From Turritopsis dohrnii (taxonomy: Eukaryota; Cnidaria; Hydrozoa; Anthoathecata; Oceaniidae): a DNA stretch of 64,000 bases. This document shows, in pieces, positions 1 through 11,100 of this stretch. The DNA lies in assembly GCA_027922465.2 (NCBI GenBank), contig BQMF02000207.1, positions 248,001 through 312,000 on the forward strand. Reading direction: 5' to 3'. The position numbers and the translations under genes were made by a program. The notes under the pieces were generated by a model. That model was not told the origin of the DNA. It worked only from the letters and a program-made list of their open reading frames with translations, and made no database searches. The first letter of the stretch is position 1, and every line of letters starts with the position of its first letter.

Positions 1-230
1 CTTTTGTCTTCTTTTAAAATTTCATCATCAGTTTCTTCATCAGCAACCATGCTATCCATGTACTGTTTAGTTTCGTCGACAATAAGTGTTTGAGAAAAAG
101 CATTTTGTGACCTATTACTGTACGATTCATTCCTCTGAGTTAACAGATGGTTACGACGTTGCTGCTTTTCTTGGAAATGCTGGGCATTGATACCAGAACC
201 ACCATACTCTGATAAAGATACGTTTTGCAT
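1..230 (-). CDS. Unrecognised gene, first coding exon, cut by window edge
   Basis: Reading leftwards from an ATG at 230-228 there is an open frame of 76 codons that runs off the window edge without a stop. The predicted peptide is polar, rich in Gln, Asn, Ser and acidic residues, with a Gln/Arg-rich stretch near residues 20-30 and an acidic segment (DEETDDE) near residues 67-73. No signal peptide or membrane segment is visible. The base before the ATG is T, so the start context is ordinary. I do not recognise the family. The composition is more like a host protein than a transposase, but it could be the start of a transposon-encoded protein. The gene would continue to the left. Confidence 0.4.
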   Translation of the reverse strand, partial: MQNVSLSEYGGSGINAQHFQEKQQRRNHLLTQRNESYSNRSQNAFSQTLIVDETKQYMDSMVADEETDDEILKEDK

Positions 231-584
231 ATCGCTTTCCTATTATGGAACCCCACTCGTTATATATGGTCAAGCAATGGTAAATATGGCCTGTAATTTA
301 CCATGAAAGGTGTGGTGAAAACAATAACTTGTCCTGCAAATTTGGACCCCGAAAACATTTTTTTAATGAACGCCCAGGGCGTTAATAAAGAGTAGTTAAA
401 AATTTTGATCAGGCAATCCCAAAATGATAGGTCAAAATAATACTACTCAACACCATGCACCAATCGAGAGAAGAGAATTCCTCAACCTCTGTCAGCGGAC
501 AATATAATTTACTTTTCAATTTTACAACTGCTGTGAACGAGAAGTAGAAAAAAAAGAGAGGTGGAAAAAGAACACGCATTATTA
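231..584. other. Non-coding spacer left of Harbinger copy 1
   Basis: AT-rich sequence with no coding potential that I can support. It would contain the 5' leader or promoter of the leftward gene if the ATG at 230 is real. Confidence 0.3.
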
Positions 585-1583
585 TGGTAGCAGCGATAGC
601 GAATACCGTATTAAAACACCCGTGGACTCCGACTCCTACTACTCCTCCTCCTCCTACTCCGGCCGAAATGGCAATTAGTCTGCGATTTAGAGTCTGCGAG
701 TCCCCACTAAAAACTCAATATACATTCTAGTGAACGAACGCAGCCTTTTGAATTTTCGAAGGTTTTAAATCACATACATTTAAAATACGTTTTCTTTGAT
801 ATTTTATCACTTAATTGATGAAGGAATGGATATTAATCAATAGCTCTACATTAAGCTGGGACTTTTAGTTACTTATGGTACTGAATCAATGTACTTTGGC
901 ACTTGAAAATAGATATGTTTTTCGTGTCAGAAAAGCACAGATCAGACTTTCTTAAGGCACTTATGAATTCAGACATTCAGACATTGCTAAAGAAAAATTT
1001 CGTAATGTATCTTGTGTTTTTAAAGAAATTAAATGTTTTAAAGTTTTCTTGAAAACTCTGAAAATCTTTAAAAATATAACGAAACGGTTCATTATTTTTT
1101 GCAAGAAATTTTTTCTTTTCGCGAGACATCAAAGAAAACCGACAGAATTTGTGGCACGATTTTTGCGAAATGAATGAACTTTGAAGAATCAGGAACTCTG
1201 TAGGGAGAAACAGAATACACGAAAAAGAAGAAAGTTAATTTTGAGAATACACGAAAAGAAGAAAGTTAGTTTTGTGAGAAACATGGACGAGTTAAGACGT
1301 TTCAGGTACAGCAAATATATTTTTTTATTTTTTTTAAAGAAGCTAGTAACAGCTTTTTTGTAAATACTTTGTGCACCAAAGCATTTTGTATTTTTGGTCT
1401 TTTACATATTGTCTTGAGATGTTCTCTGAGGAAGACCAGATGAGACACGAAATTGCTAGGGATGAGCAAGAAGAAGGAGAAGAAGATAACTGGGTGTCTG
1501 AAGTTGTATAACCGTCGAAAAAGAAAAGAGAAGTAAAAAAAATCTTGGTCATGGTGTTATGACCACATTATCAAACTTATACC

Positions 1584-2271
1584 TTTATATGGGAGGCAAA
1601 ACCGTGCTTGTTTGAAACAACTTACGCTGAGTATAAAGACATAGAAGATAAAACGCACTTACTAGAATTAAAGCAGAATTAAAGCAGAAGATATCAACAG
1701 AAGATATTAACAGCAAGCTGCAAAAAAGTGACGCTGGAGCTGATGAGGTTTATAAAATTACTTGGCCGTATTATGAAAGACTCCTATTCTTGAGTGATAA
1801 TTTTAAACTAACTTAACAGACGCAAACTTAACAGACGCCTCCTACGGCACAGAAAATATTCCTGTTTCGCACAAAAGCAAACGAAAGCAAAAGTCAATGG
1901 AGGAAGATGCTAAGAAAAAAGAAGAAAGGGAAATGTTTAGGGCGGCTGCAATCAATGTTTTGAAGCAACCTGTGGTTGCAGAAAGCTCGCCTGATAAGAC
2001 GGCAGATGACTATTTTTTTCAAATGTTGCTTGTTCAGTTGCGGCAGTTAGGGAATGGTACGTGTAAAGAATTCCTAAAGTTAGAAATTCAGAGGCTGGTG
2101 TATATGTCTATGTACAGTAAACATCAAGCGCAGTTCAATCCTTTCAGAAATACTCTTCAACCTCGAGTCCAATCATTTACCAGTCAACTACAGCAAGATG
2201 AATCGCTTAATGGTAGTTCGTATCAACCAGATCGTTTAGGTTCTCCACAATACAGCTTCGATCCTAGGTAG
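1584..2271 (+). pseudogene. MADF-BESS protein of Harbinger element (broken)
   Basis: Harbinger transposons carry a second gene for a DNA-binding Myb/SANT-like or MADF protein that works with the transposase. From 1584 one frame reads FIWEAKPCLFETTYAEYKD, the N-terminal half of a MADF domain. It stops at a TAA and is followed, near 1750-1800, by the C-terminal half (TWPYYERLLFLSD). A further stop precedes an open segment from 1897 to 2271 (124 codons) with a BESS-like motif around TADDYFFQMLLVQLRQL. Domain order MADF then BESS is normal. At least two stops or shifts break the gene. Confidence 0.7.
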
Positions 2272-2438
2272 AAATCAGAGATGCTTCATTCTTATGTTAT
2301 GTATTTGCTTTTTTCATGAGAAATAGAAGTTACAACCGAATGAAGTTTTTTTTTACGCGTACAAAATTTTCCATTGCCAAGGTATTTGCCCTGGTCCATA
2401 GAAGTGCTCCATGACTTTTTCTCTGACTTTTCTGGCGG

Positions 2439-2756
2439 TCACACTTGTTCAATCTTACCTGGGTTCAGAAACGCTTTAGTTCCAAAAAGCCTAAATCTAT
2501 TGGCCCATATTCCAAAAACATTCACACTTATTCTCCGCGTGCATTAAAGCCTGTAGTTGAAAATTCTTTTTTCATCGGTCGTTTCTTTTTGTGAGAAAGG
2601 TTTCATGCAATGAATTCCTAGAGGGAAATCATCGTCGGCTACAAACACTATTGGTAAGAGCTCGGGGTTTTCTTCATACCAGAAGTCGTCACAATCTTTC
2701 GGCAAAGGTTGGGGTGGCGGTAAATTCAACTGGTTTTCTTTGAGGGCTTTAGAAAA
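2439..2756 (-). pseudogene. Harbinger (HARBI1-like) transposase, C-terminal fragment
   Basis: The minus strand encodes LPIVFVADDDFPLGIHCMKP then EKRIFNYRL, the block around the second catalytic Asp of HARBI1-type DDE transposases. After a frameshift near 2530 the homology resumes as VNVFGIWANRFRLFGTK and NPGKIEQV. The segment that should carry the catalytic Glu lies at the shift and is damaged. The N-terminal two thirds are missing. It is encoded opposite to the MADF gene in the same element. Confidence 0.75.
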
Positions 2757-3310
2757 TGAATCGGAAACAACAAGTATTTAATAAAGAAAGTAAATTTTTT
2801 AAAGAAAAATTTAATTAATTTAAAACATTTCAGAAAGAAAAATTTTAAATCTTTCGAAAGAAAAATTCATAGGTGTATCAGGGCCTTTATTACTTTCTAC
2901 GTTTGTTAGCTATCTGTTCTGTCTTTTATATCATCAAGGTTCGAGTTAAAAAAAGGCAGTTGTTCGAATCCATTTTCGGTTTCAAGAAATTATAATTCAA
3001 AACATACATTTGTTTTTCGAAGAAACGAGTTTTTTTTTCTACATAAGCTCTTATAAAAAAAACGTACCAGCTCATGCATGTATAATTCTTTTGTCCTCTA
3101 ATAAATTAAATTGCTGGTGTGTTACAATTAGACCCTATTTACACGAGTTAGTAATTTTAAACATTATAATATCGTTTATGCCTGTTTTCCACCAGTAAGA
3201 TATTTCAAGAAATAACGGTTACAGAACTTTTAAGAACTTTAAGTAAAATTTCGAAAGTATTCTTGTGGCAAGTACTTTTGCTGTTACTGTTTTGCGCCAT
3301 CTGGCTCTTG

Positions 3311-3859
3311 TTTTATCTAATTCTAACTAAAGCCTGGTTCACATCTGCGACGCAGACGCAAACGCAAGTAATGCACGCATGGTTCCTTCCCCCAACAAGC
3401 TGGTGGTTGTTTTAATGACCTTCCGAACAACTTGAAAAAAAAATTGAAAAATTGGAAACGTTTGCGAACAAATCCTATTTTTTCCTATTTTACTGATAAA
3501 GCCGTTACTCGGGTTTATCCAAATCAATAACATATGCTGAATTCTTAATAATATTATTACTTAACCTCAATTCTATTTTTATCTGTTTTTTTTTTTTAAT
3601 TAATTTTTTTGCTGAGTCTTCCTTTATTCATTATTATTATTATTTATTATTATTATTAATATTTATTTTGGATTCATAAACATATAATATGGTTCTTCTC
3701 GATAAAAACAAATGGACAAAAATGAAAAAAATTGAATATTTACAATACAAAATTATTAAAAAAAATCCTAAAAGAATTAAATTATATATACATATGTATT
3801 AGTGATAAAAACCAGGGGCGGGGACGGCTATTAGGGAAGGGATTGATAAAATCAATACG
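3311..3859. other. AT-rich spacer with ATT-rich microsatellite
   Basis: No gene. An ATT/TTA simple-sequence run lies near 3629-3665. The right part may include the 3' tail of the minus-strand LINE. Confidence 0.35.
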
Positions 3860-4977
3860 AAAGTGCCCTCGCTAGGGCTTTATCCTTAAAATATGCCTTT
3901 GCTTCATTGCAAAATGCTTTAAAGTTATTTATATTTCATATTTCTAACGTTCTTAGGTAGTTCATCGAATGCAACACTCTGCTGTTGAAACGACTTCTAA
4001 TTTTTTAAACCGTCATCGTTATGTCACAACGCTCTTCGTGGATAATCGATTTCGATTGGCAAATATGTTGGCCATTTTTCGTCATGAAGGGCTCGATGTG
4101 TTAACTTGATAACGGAGAATTCGGTGTTTTCTTGTATTGGTAACCAATTCAGTTCAGCAAGATCGTGGATTTTACTGTATCTACCCAATACCTATCCTGC
4201 GGCAGTATTTTGTACACGCTGCAAACGATTCGTTAGGTATTTTGGAAGATATCCAAATACTCGGCAAGACTTTTACGAACATTTAACGGAGTAAATCGTT
4301 TGCACTGACGCAACATTCTAAGTGTTCCGTATGATGTTTTGACAAGATAGTTAACATGTTTTTTACATGACAATTGGTCGTCAAAATAGACACCGAGTAT
4401 TTTAGAGGTGTTTACTCTTTCAACACACTGATGTTTGCAGAGAAGTTTAAACGCATCGATTTCGAAGAGATTATGTTTATTTGCCATTTGTAGAGTTGCA
4501 AAAAGTATAGATTTGGTTTTCCTGTCTCGTCAAATAACAGGTTCTTCCTCCTTGACCATTCTGCGAGGTTATGCTGATCATTTTCTAGTTCGGTTGTACT
4601 AGCAGTAATATCACATGGTTTGTAATGTTTATAGATGCTAGTGTCATCAGCGTATTGGACAGAGTTTGATGTTATGTTAAATGGCAAATCTAAAAGATAT
4701 ACGTTAAACAGCACGGGGCCAAGGATACTTCCTTGTGTAACCCCGTAGTTCATCAAGTTCGTCTCTGACATTTGATCATCAACTTGAACAAATTGATAGC
4801 GATCGGTTAAGTAACTTTGAAGGATTTCTAGACTATTTTTAGATACATTCATGCTGACAAGTTTTCCAAGCAGAGTAAGATGATCTATTGTGTCGAATGC
4901 CTTCGAATAGTCAATTAAGATAGCCACATCCTCTCAAGCTTAAAGAATGTATTTTTTTTCATTGTTTTCATTGCTTT
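3860..4977 (-). pseudogene. LINE reverse transcriptase fragment (CR1/L2-like)
   Basis: Non-LTR retrotransposon reverse transcriptase copies element RNA at the nicked target. The longest open part (4927-4412) carries motif A (LIDYSKAFDTIDH), motif B (GVTQGSILGPVLFNVYLLDL) and motif C (QYADD), in order. Past a frameshift near 4450 the thumb and C-terminal region follow in another frame (4487-4233), and weaker homology goes to about 3860. Upstream of the ATG-like start the frame has stops. The front half of the same LINE lies at 6230-6840, displaced by a Harbinger copy that begins at 4981. Confidence 0.8.
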
Positions 4978-4980
4978 TTA

Positions 4981-5343
4981 CGGTAGCAGCGTAAGCGAAT
5001 ACCGTATTAAAACACCCTTGGACTCCTCCTACTACTACTACTCCGGCCGAAACGGCAGTTTTTAGCCTACGATTTAGAGTATGCAAGTCCCCACTAAAAA
5101 CTCAATATACATCCTCCTAGATACATTCTAATGAACGAACGCAGCCTTTTGAATTTTCGAAGGTTTTCAATCACATACATTTAAAATACGTTTTCTTTGA
5201 TATTTTATCACTTAATTGATGAAGGAATGGATATTAATCAAATAGGTCTACATAAAACTGGGACTTTTAGTTACTTTTATGGTACTGAATCAATGAACTT
5301 TGGCACTTGAAAATAGATATGTTTTTCGTTCATCATTCTTAGA
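4981..5343. mobile_element. Harbinger family, copy 2, right end missing
   Basis: Starts CGGTAGCAGCGTAAGCGAAT directly after TTA (4978-4980) and follows the family through the CTCC/TAC microsatellite, the GGCCGAAA block and the AATAGATATGTTTTTCG block, after which similarity is lost. The usual right end (CATCTGGCTCTTG) is not found. It sits inside the minus-strand LINE, so it inserted after that LINE. Confidence 0.65.
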
Positions 5344-6229
5344 GCTAAATTCATTTGCTATGTTCAAAATGGCAAGAGCGTTAAAGCGTTTGCTTGTCAT
5401 AGATGCCCTGAGCCAAGACTTTAATCGTAGTGCTGTAAAAATTGCCTTCTTTATTTACTTATATCTTTTTGCTTGACTTAATAAAACATTTTTCTGCAAA
5501 AGTGTCTTCTATTTATATCAGAATAGCGTTCCAACAGTGTTCTCACTATGTAGGTAACAACGACCTGGTTACTACGGATCTCCTACTACTGGCAGCTTGA
5601 ATATAATGTTGGACTAAGATATCCAACGTTCTCAACGTCGTAAATGTTCGCTATTGAAGAGGAAGTTGATTGACAAGAACTCCTTGATCCTTCTTTGTTC
5701 CTGTTCGTACTTTTTCCTAAATCCTCTAACCGGGTTTCATTGATTTTACCAACTTCTTTTTTGAACTTTCAAACAGCTGTGACCGGTCTATTTGGTGAGT
5801 CTATCTTTGTCGCAGTATTACTTGTACTTTCATCTAACAGGAATGTTTTTGCAGTCAGGAAAAGTCAGGATGAAATAGGGCTTTTTCCCATAAATATGAA
5901 TATGAAGAAAAGTCTGAAATTGTTTTCATTGTTGTACGATGAAAATATCCTGCTATCTATGAATTGTGTTTCGTTCTGAATTTCACCAGTATTCTATCTG
6001 GTTACTACTTCCCCAGAACTAAGAAGCTTTATGCAGGTCATTTATGCAGATCATTTATGCAGGTCATTTATGCAGGTCATTTTCACACTGAGCCATGACC
6101 AAGCTACCTTTAATTTCGTGGTCGATCAAAATAATTTTTTTTTAAAAAAAATCCCCAATCAGAAAACATTTTTTTCGCGAGAATTTAATTTCGCGAATGT
6201 CTTTGTAATGACGCGTTGATTCCTTTTCT
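5344..6229. other. Unassigned sequence with 13-bp tandem repeat
   Basis: No recognisable gene. At 6030-6078 a unit close to ATTTATGCAGGTC is repeated about four times. Part of this stretch may be remaining LINE or Harbinger interior, too decayed to read. Confidence 0.35.
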
Positions 6230-6840
6230 TCACCAATTAGATCGATATTAAGATCGCCAGTTAGTATTATCGTGTTGTTCCATTTACGTAAATTTCACTC
6301 ATAAGGTGGTCGAATTTTTCAAGCCATTCTAATTTCTCTTTTTCAGTGTTAAATTTGGTTGATATATTACTCCAATTAAGTATGGGGTACTCTTATTACG
6401 ACCATTTCACCTCAACCCATAACGTTTCCAAAGAGTCCTCAATTTTACCGAAGTCTTTCCTGACATTGAAAGATAGGTGATCCTTTACGTAAAAACTAGC
6501 GCCACCCCCTCTTTGATTCTCACGGTGTTTAAAGAGGGTCTGGTAGCCATAAACTTGGACGTAATTCTCTTGCTAATGATTGGATTTAAGTCAAGTTTCC
6601 GTTATGCCGATACATTTATATGTGTATCGTAAAAATGTTGATTATGTTGTAAAGAATCGTCAAGTTGAATATTTGAGTTGTTTAGCGAAACTTGATTAAA
6701 GAAGGGGAGAACAGTATGTAAACAAGCTACACATGTCCAGTCGGTGGTTGGTACTGCTTTAGAGTTCGAATAAGCACACTTTAGATGAGATAATTCTCTA
6801 CATTTTACACACAATATCTGTTTACTATTACTACGTATGG
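6230..6840 (-). pseudogene. LINE 5' part: PHD-like finger and AP endonuclease fragment
   Basis: From 6814 to 6602 the minus strand encodes a Cys-rich finger (CVKCRELSHLKCAYS then WTCVACL), like the PHD-type fingers at the front of some CR1/L2 polyproteins. Downstream (6600-6240) are endonuclease pieces: NQRGGGASFYVKDHLSF and, near 6245-6285, TIILTGDLNIDLIGE, the GDxN core of the AP-like endonuclease. Several frame changes are needed, so it is a pseudogene. Order and strand match the reverse transcriptase at 4977-3860. Confidence 0.65.
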
Positions 6841-8035
6841 TTTTACTATGTTAAACAGCAGGGTGATTTACATCTTGTAGGGCAAGGATTTAACTAAATG
6901 TCTCCCGATAAAACAAGATGGAGTGTAGAAACAGAGTTTGCATAATACAATGTTCTTGTCTTTGAATATTTGTGTCTCGGACGATTAAACATTTTCGATG
7001 GTTTAAAGCAGTCGTCCCTCTGGAGCGGTTGTATACTCCCATCATGCCACGAACAATAAACGTAATTACCAAATTAACATAATTACCAAAAGCATCAGCG
7101 TTCCTTACTTCATCGTAGATGATTTCTCGTAAGTAAATTGTAAAATGTCAACGCATAAAATTTTGCAATAAAATAATAAATGTCACCACTACACTTTCGG
7201 CTCTACTTTTACGAGCACCAACTTATCGATAGCAAGCCACAGAAGTAACGTTTTCGCAAGGTAAGCACAGTTGCTCAAAAAAAGAAGCTTTTGGTCTGGG
7301 AACGAGCAACTGTTTCATTAAAAATGCGTTCAAACAAAGTAAAAAAATAATTGGCTCAGAAACTACGGACACAATCTTTTCTCGACCTTACGATCGTTCA
7401 TAATAACAGAGATATGTAAATAAGGTATAGCTGGCTCTTTGAAAAACTTTAATATTACGCACTTGACTGGAACATACTTGAATGCTTTCAAAGCCGTTCG
7501 GGAAATCGAAAAACCTTTTCATCAGATCCTGTTATACTTACCGGCTGCTATACGGGAAAATATTATGCTTATCTAAACCCTAACACTTTACAATTATTCT
7601 TTTGTTTATTTCTGTTCCTGTTGAAACAGATTCAACTTTTTTTGCTTGTTCCTAACAGAAAAGAAGGAAAAGAAAACAAACCAATCAGATTTTAGTATTA
7701 TTTCTTTTCTGTTCCAGTCCGTGGAAATTGTTCTATAAGTAGAAAGTCGCCTTTTAGGTGGGGTACAACGTTGGGTACAATTCTCAGTGAGTGTGACCTG
7801 GCCACAAAGCTCTATGATTTAACTCCTGAGTATATTTTACATTATAGGTGAATCGATAAATCTACAATGACTGCAGTAATCCTGAAAAACCGGAGATTTC
7901 TTTTTCAAACGGTTTTAAGATGGTACTTTTTACCGAAATTTTTACATCACTGTTACAAAAAAATTTCGTTGCTGAAAATTTGAATATAGAGTTCAAAATT
8001 GATGACGACAAAAACGTAACTTCGTTTTCATTAAA
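6841..8035. other. Downstream flank of TMED10
   Basis: AT-rich sequence with no supported coding region. It should contain the TMED10 3' untranslated region, since the stop codon is at 8038-8036 on the minus strand. Confidence 0.4.
7605..7610 (-). terminator. Candidate polyadenylation signal of TMED10
   Basis: Minus-strand AATAAA, the first canonical hexamer after the TMED10 stop, about 425 bases downstream. Motif match only. Confidence 0.3.
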
Positions 8036-8160
8036 TCAATTCTCGATCAACTTTTTCGCCACAAAGAATCTTCGTAGATAGAATATCTGCCACATGGCCA
8101 ATCCAATCAAGCATAACATTGAGAATATACTGAAATACAATACTCGATCGCTAGTTGACT
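8036..8160 (-). CDS. TMED10: TMED10 exon 5 (membrane span, tail, stop)
   Basis: Begins after a CTTAG acceptor and completes a split Glu codon, giving [19 protein letters not shown]. It encodes the membrane span and the tail [14 protein letters not shown], then TGA. Confidence 0.95.
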
Positions 8161-11100
8161 CTAAGATGAAAATGACAGCATGTTAAATTGCGCTCTTGAA
8201 ACCACTAAACAGGGTTGCCAGCAGAAATTAAATTTAAATCTTTAACTCAATTCATTTTTATTCAAACTATTCATACTATCAGAATTTTTGAAAATTGTTA
8301 AACTTATTAGGGTAATGCAATGCTACACAGAAGAAACATTTTGATTGTAAGTTTATCCACATATTACAGATATTCGTAAAATGACAGTATCATGTATACT
8401 TACTGCAGCTAAAAGGAGTATATAACTGAAAACAATTTCACAAATGAAAAAATGAAAGAAATGTCCAAATTTGAAGGTCATTGAATGACTTTTCAAGGTT
8501 ATTCAAGGTCCTCAAAGTCACTTTTTAAAATTCAAGGCTTTTCAAGGCTTTCAAGGTCTGCTGGCAACCCTAGTATAGCTTAGAAAAAGATTTATACAGG
8601 ATGAGAACAGCTACAAAGGAAACAGTTGTACCATTGGTATCTCTCATTTGCTCTTCCCTTGCTCGCATATACGCAAAATCATTCACAATTGCTTCAGACA
8701 GATCTTCCAGTTTCTTCAGTTCTAATTCCATCGGCTTAAGTTTTTCAGTTTTTTGAATCTAAAGAAATCAGGGTAAAACTCTTTAATTCTTATTGAACTT
8801 TGCCACCCTTAGTTTCTTTGACTAACAAACAGTCTCATCTACTTAAAAAACAATATCTTACATCATCATAATTTTTTGCTTCAACACCAGTTTTGACATC
8901 TAAAAATATTTCTCGGTCAATACCCTGGCCATGAGTACCTGTGGAGTAAAAAAAAAAACAATTGCCAAATATCATAATGTTGAATTTGGAATAAATGTTG
9001 ATGCAAGTATACACAACTTAAATAGTCTGTCTGTACCTTCACTGTGGAAACATACTTCAAACATATCATAATCATCTGTAGTGAATGCAAACTTCCCTTT
9101 TTGAGCATCTTCCTTCTTGTACAGAACATGACCATTCGTATCAATTACCTGAGAATAAAGTAAAATATTATTATTCATTAAACATGCAAGTTTTATTGAT
9201 CACTCAATTCATTGCCCTGCTATTAGGTTCTAATAAGCAATATTTCTGTCCACATCACTTCGTCAACCACCATCTGTTGATTATTAATGGAAAAAACAGG
9301 CTCAGTTATGCTTAGTTATATTTTTGAATTAAACTCGAATTATGGGGGATGATATTGTCAAATGGGCGATAAAATGGCCAATGGACTTTCATCCAGGTAA
9401 GGGTAAAGTCATAAGGATTACAAATAAAAGGAAAAACAAGATATGGATGGTATAGTTATACCATCCACAGACAAGGACATAAAATTGCTGAATATGGAAA
9501 AAAAACACATATCACCATTGCTAAAGCAAACAACAGCTGTCTCTAATACATCTGTCTGACCTATCATAGAATACGTTATGAATTGACCAACAAGCTGGAA
9601 GCTGTTCAAATAAAGTCGATGAATTGAAAACGAACCCCTCAAACCCTATCGTCAAACAAGGAATGCAGCATGCATGAAGATTTTCAACAGCATCCATGAC
9701 AGTAAACACATTTACGAAAAGTACATTCCAAAAGCATCAGCATTGAACAGTTTCAAACCAATATATGCCAAATCAAAGTCTTATGAACATTCTTTCTTCC
9801 TAACAGTATTGCCAATTCTAAATGCTTAAATGACTTCAATTTGAATTTTGAATTGGGTAGGGTCATTGCCCTTAGAAAGTCGATTTTTGAAGCTCTTATT
9901 TAGCTAAAACTGATTTATTATCAGATAGGGCTTGAAGAGAAGATCTCCAAAATGGGGTCATTTGTCTAATTTGGTCGACTCACTTGCCCAGAATTGGACG
10001 ATACGTCTATAAAAATATTTTATGCTGACGTCAGCATTTTTGAGAAACCTTTGAGTGAAAAAAAACACCTTAATCAGACGCGTCTAGAAGAGTACTATCG
10101 ATCTAGGTATAGTTTCTAAGGTTTCCATAGCTAGATAGTGTGATATTTGGGTTTGAAAATTTGCTAACTCACGAAAATAGGTCCAATAGAATATGAATAC
10201 TGAATTAAAATGCTAAGAGTAATTTCATAAATGTTGTATGTTTTATCATTGAAAACAAGAATTTTTTTAAAAGCATAATCATCTCTTGCGGTGAGATGTA
10301 TGTCCTCTATCTAAAACCTTTTCCATAAAAGAATAGCTAGACAGAAGCAACAGTTTGAAAAATATTTTCTTTATTGACAATGAAAATTGGGAAATGTGCA
10401 CAGATTAACCATGTTACGCTCCATCTCTTTAGTTTTCATATAAATTCACATATAAATTCATATAAAGTTCTCCATGTGTATTTATTCCTGTTTGCCGGGA
10501 TGACAAGACAACTTCTCTTTTTCTTTTTCCAATCACGGTTGCTGTCACGACTGGTTGCTGAAACGATTGAGTTTTGATAACTCCAATGGAAGGTGACCAA
10601 CAAGCCCATACTGTTTCTTCTTTGCCCCATAAATAAACACTGATTACATTTTCATCATACTCTGTAGCTTCACCTCTTGTATCAATTGTACATTTGAGTT
10701 TTAGTTCAGTTCAGGCGTCCATTTTGACTGGTAAACATGATGACCACGCGTAACAGTTTCAAAATCCAAAATCTGATAAACATTGTACAAAGGCTTGTTC
10801 TTGCCATAGCTGTATTTTATGTTGATGATGCTTCGTTACGAAAGCTACGGGATCATGTTCCTGCGTGCTGTTGCGTAGCTATGCACATGTTTTTTCATGT
10901 AGTTACGATTTAGTTTAACATGAAAAACTTTTTGTTGTTAAGAAATCTATTAAAACCTTCCGTGTTCTTGGTTCAATTTTCTTACTGTCCAAACTATACG
11001 TCCGTGGCACTTGTTTATGTCTAATATGGCACGTTGTCAAAATGTCAATTCCCGAAGCTGGCGTACATTCATTCTTAATTGGAAACTGTATCCATATCTC

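Larger units (their letters stand above)
585..3310. mobile_element. PIF/Harbinger-type DNA transposon, decayed, copy 1
   Basis: The left end matches three other copies in the window: GGTAGCAGCGATAGCGAATA followed by a TCC/TAC-rich microsatellite (624-661) and CCGGCCGAAATGGCA. The right end, GCGCCATCTGGCTCTTG, is shared with copies 3 and 4. Left end and reverse-complemented right end align imperfectly, as degenerate terminal inverted repeats. TTA precedes the left end, as expected for Harbinger; the right flank is TTT. Inside are a MADF-BESS protein remnant (plus) and the C-terminal part of a Harbinger transposase (minus), the two-gene content of this superfamily. Both are broken, so the copy is dead. 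Confidence 0.75.

Noticed and set aside
3629..3665. Origin or matrix-attachment site from ATT-rich run
   Set aside because: Simple-sequence composition alone is no evidence in an AT-rich genome.
6030..6078. CRISPR-like short repeats
   Set aside because: Contiguous 13-bp tandem units with no spacers, in a eukaryotic context.
7180..7268. First exon with donor GTAAGC at 7261
   Set aside because: Good donor match but the ATG frame upstream closes at TAA before it.
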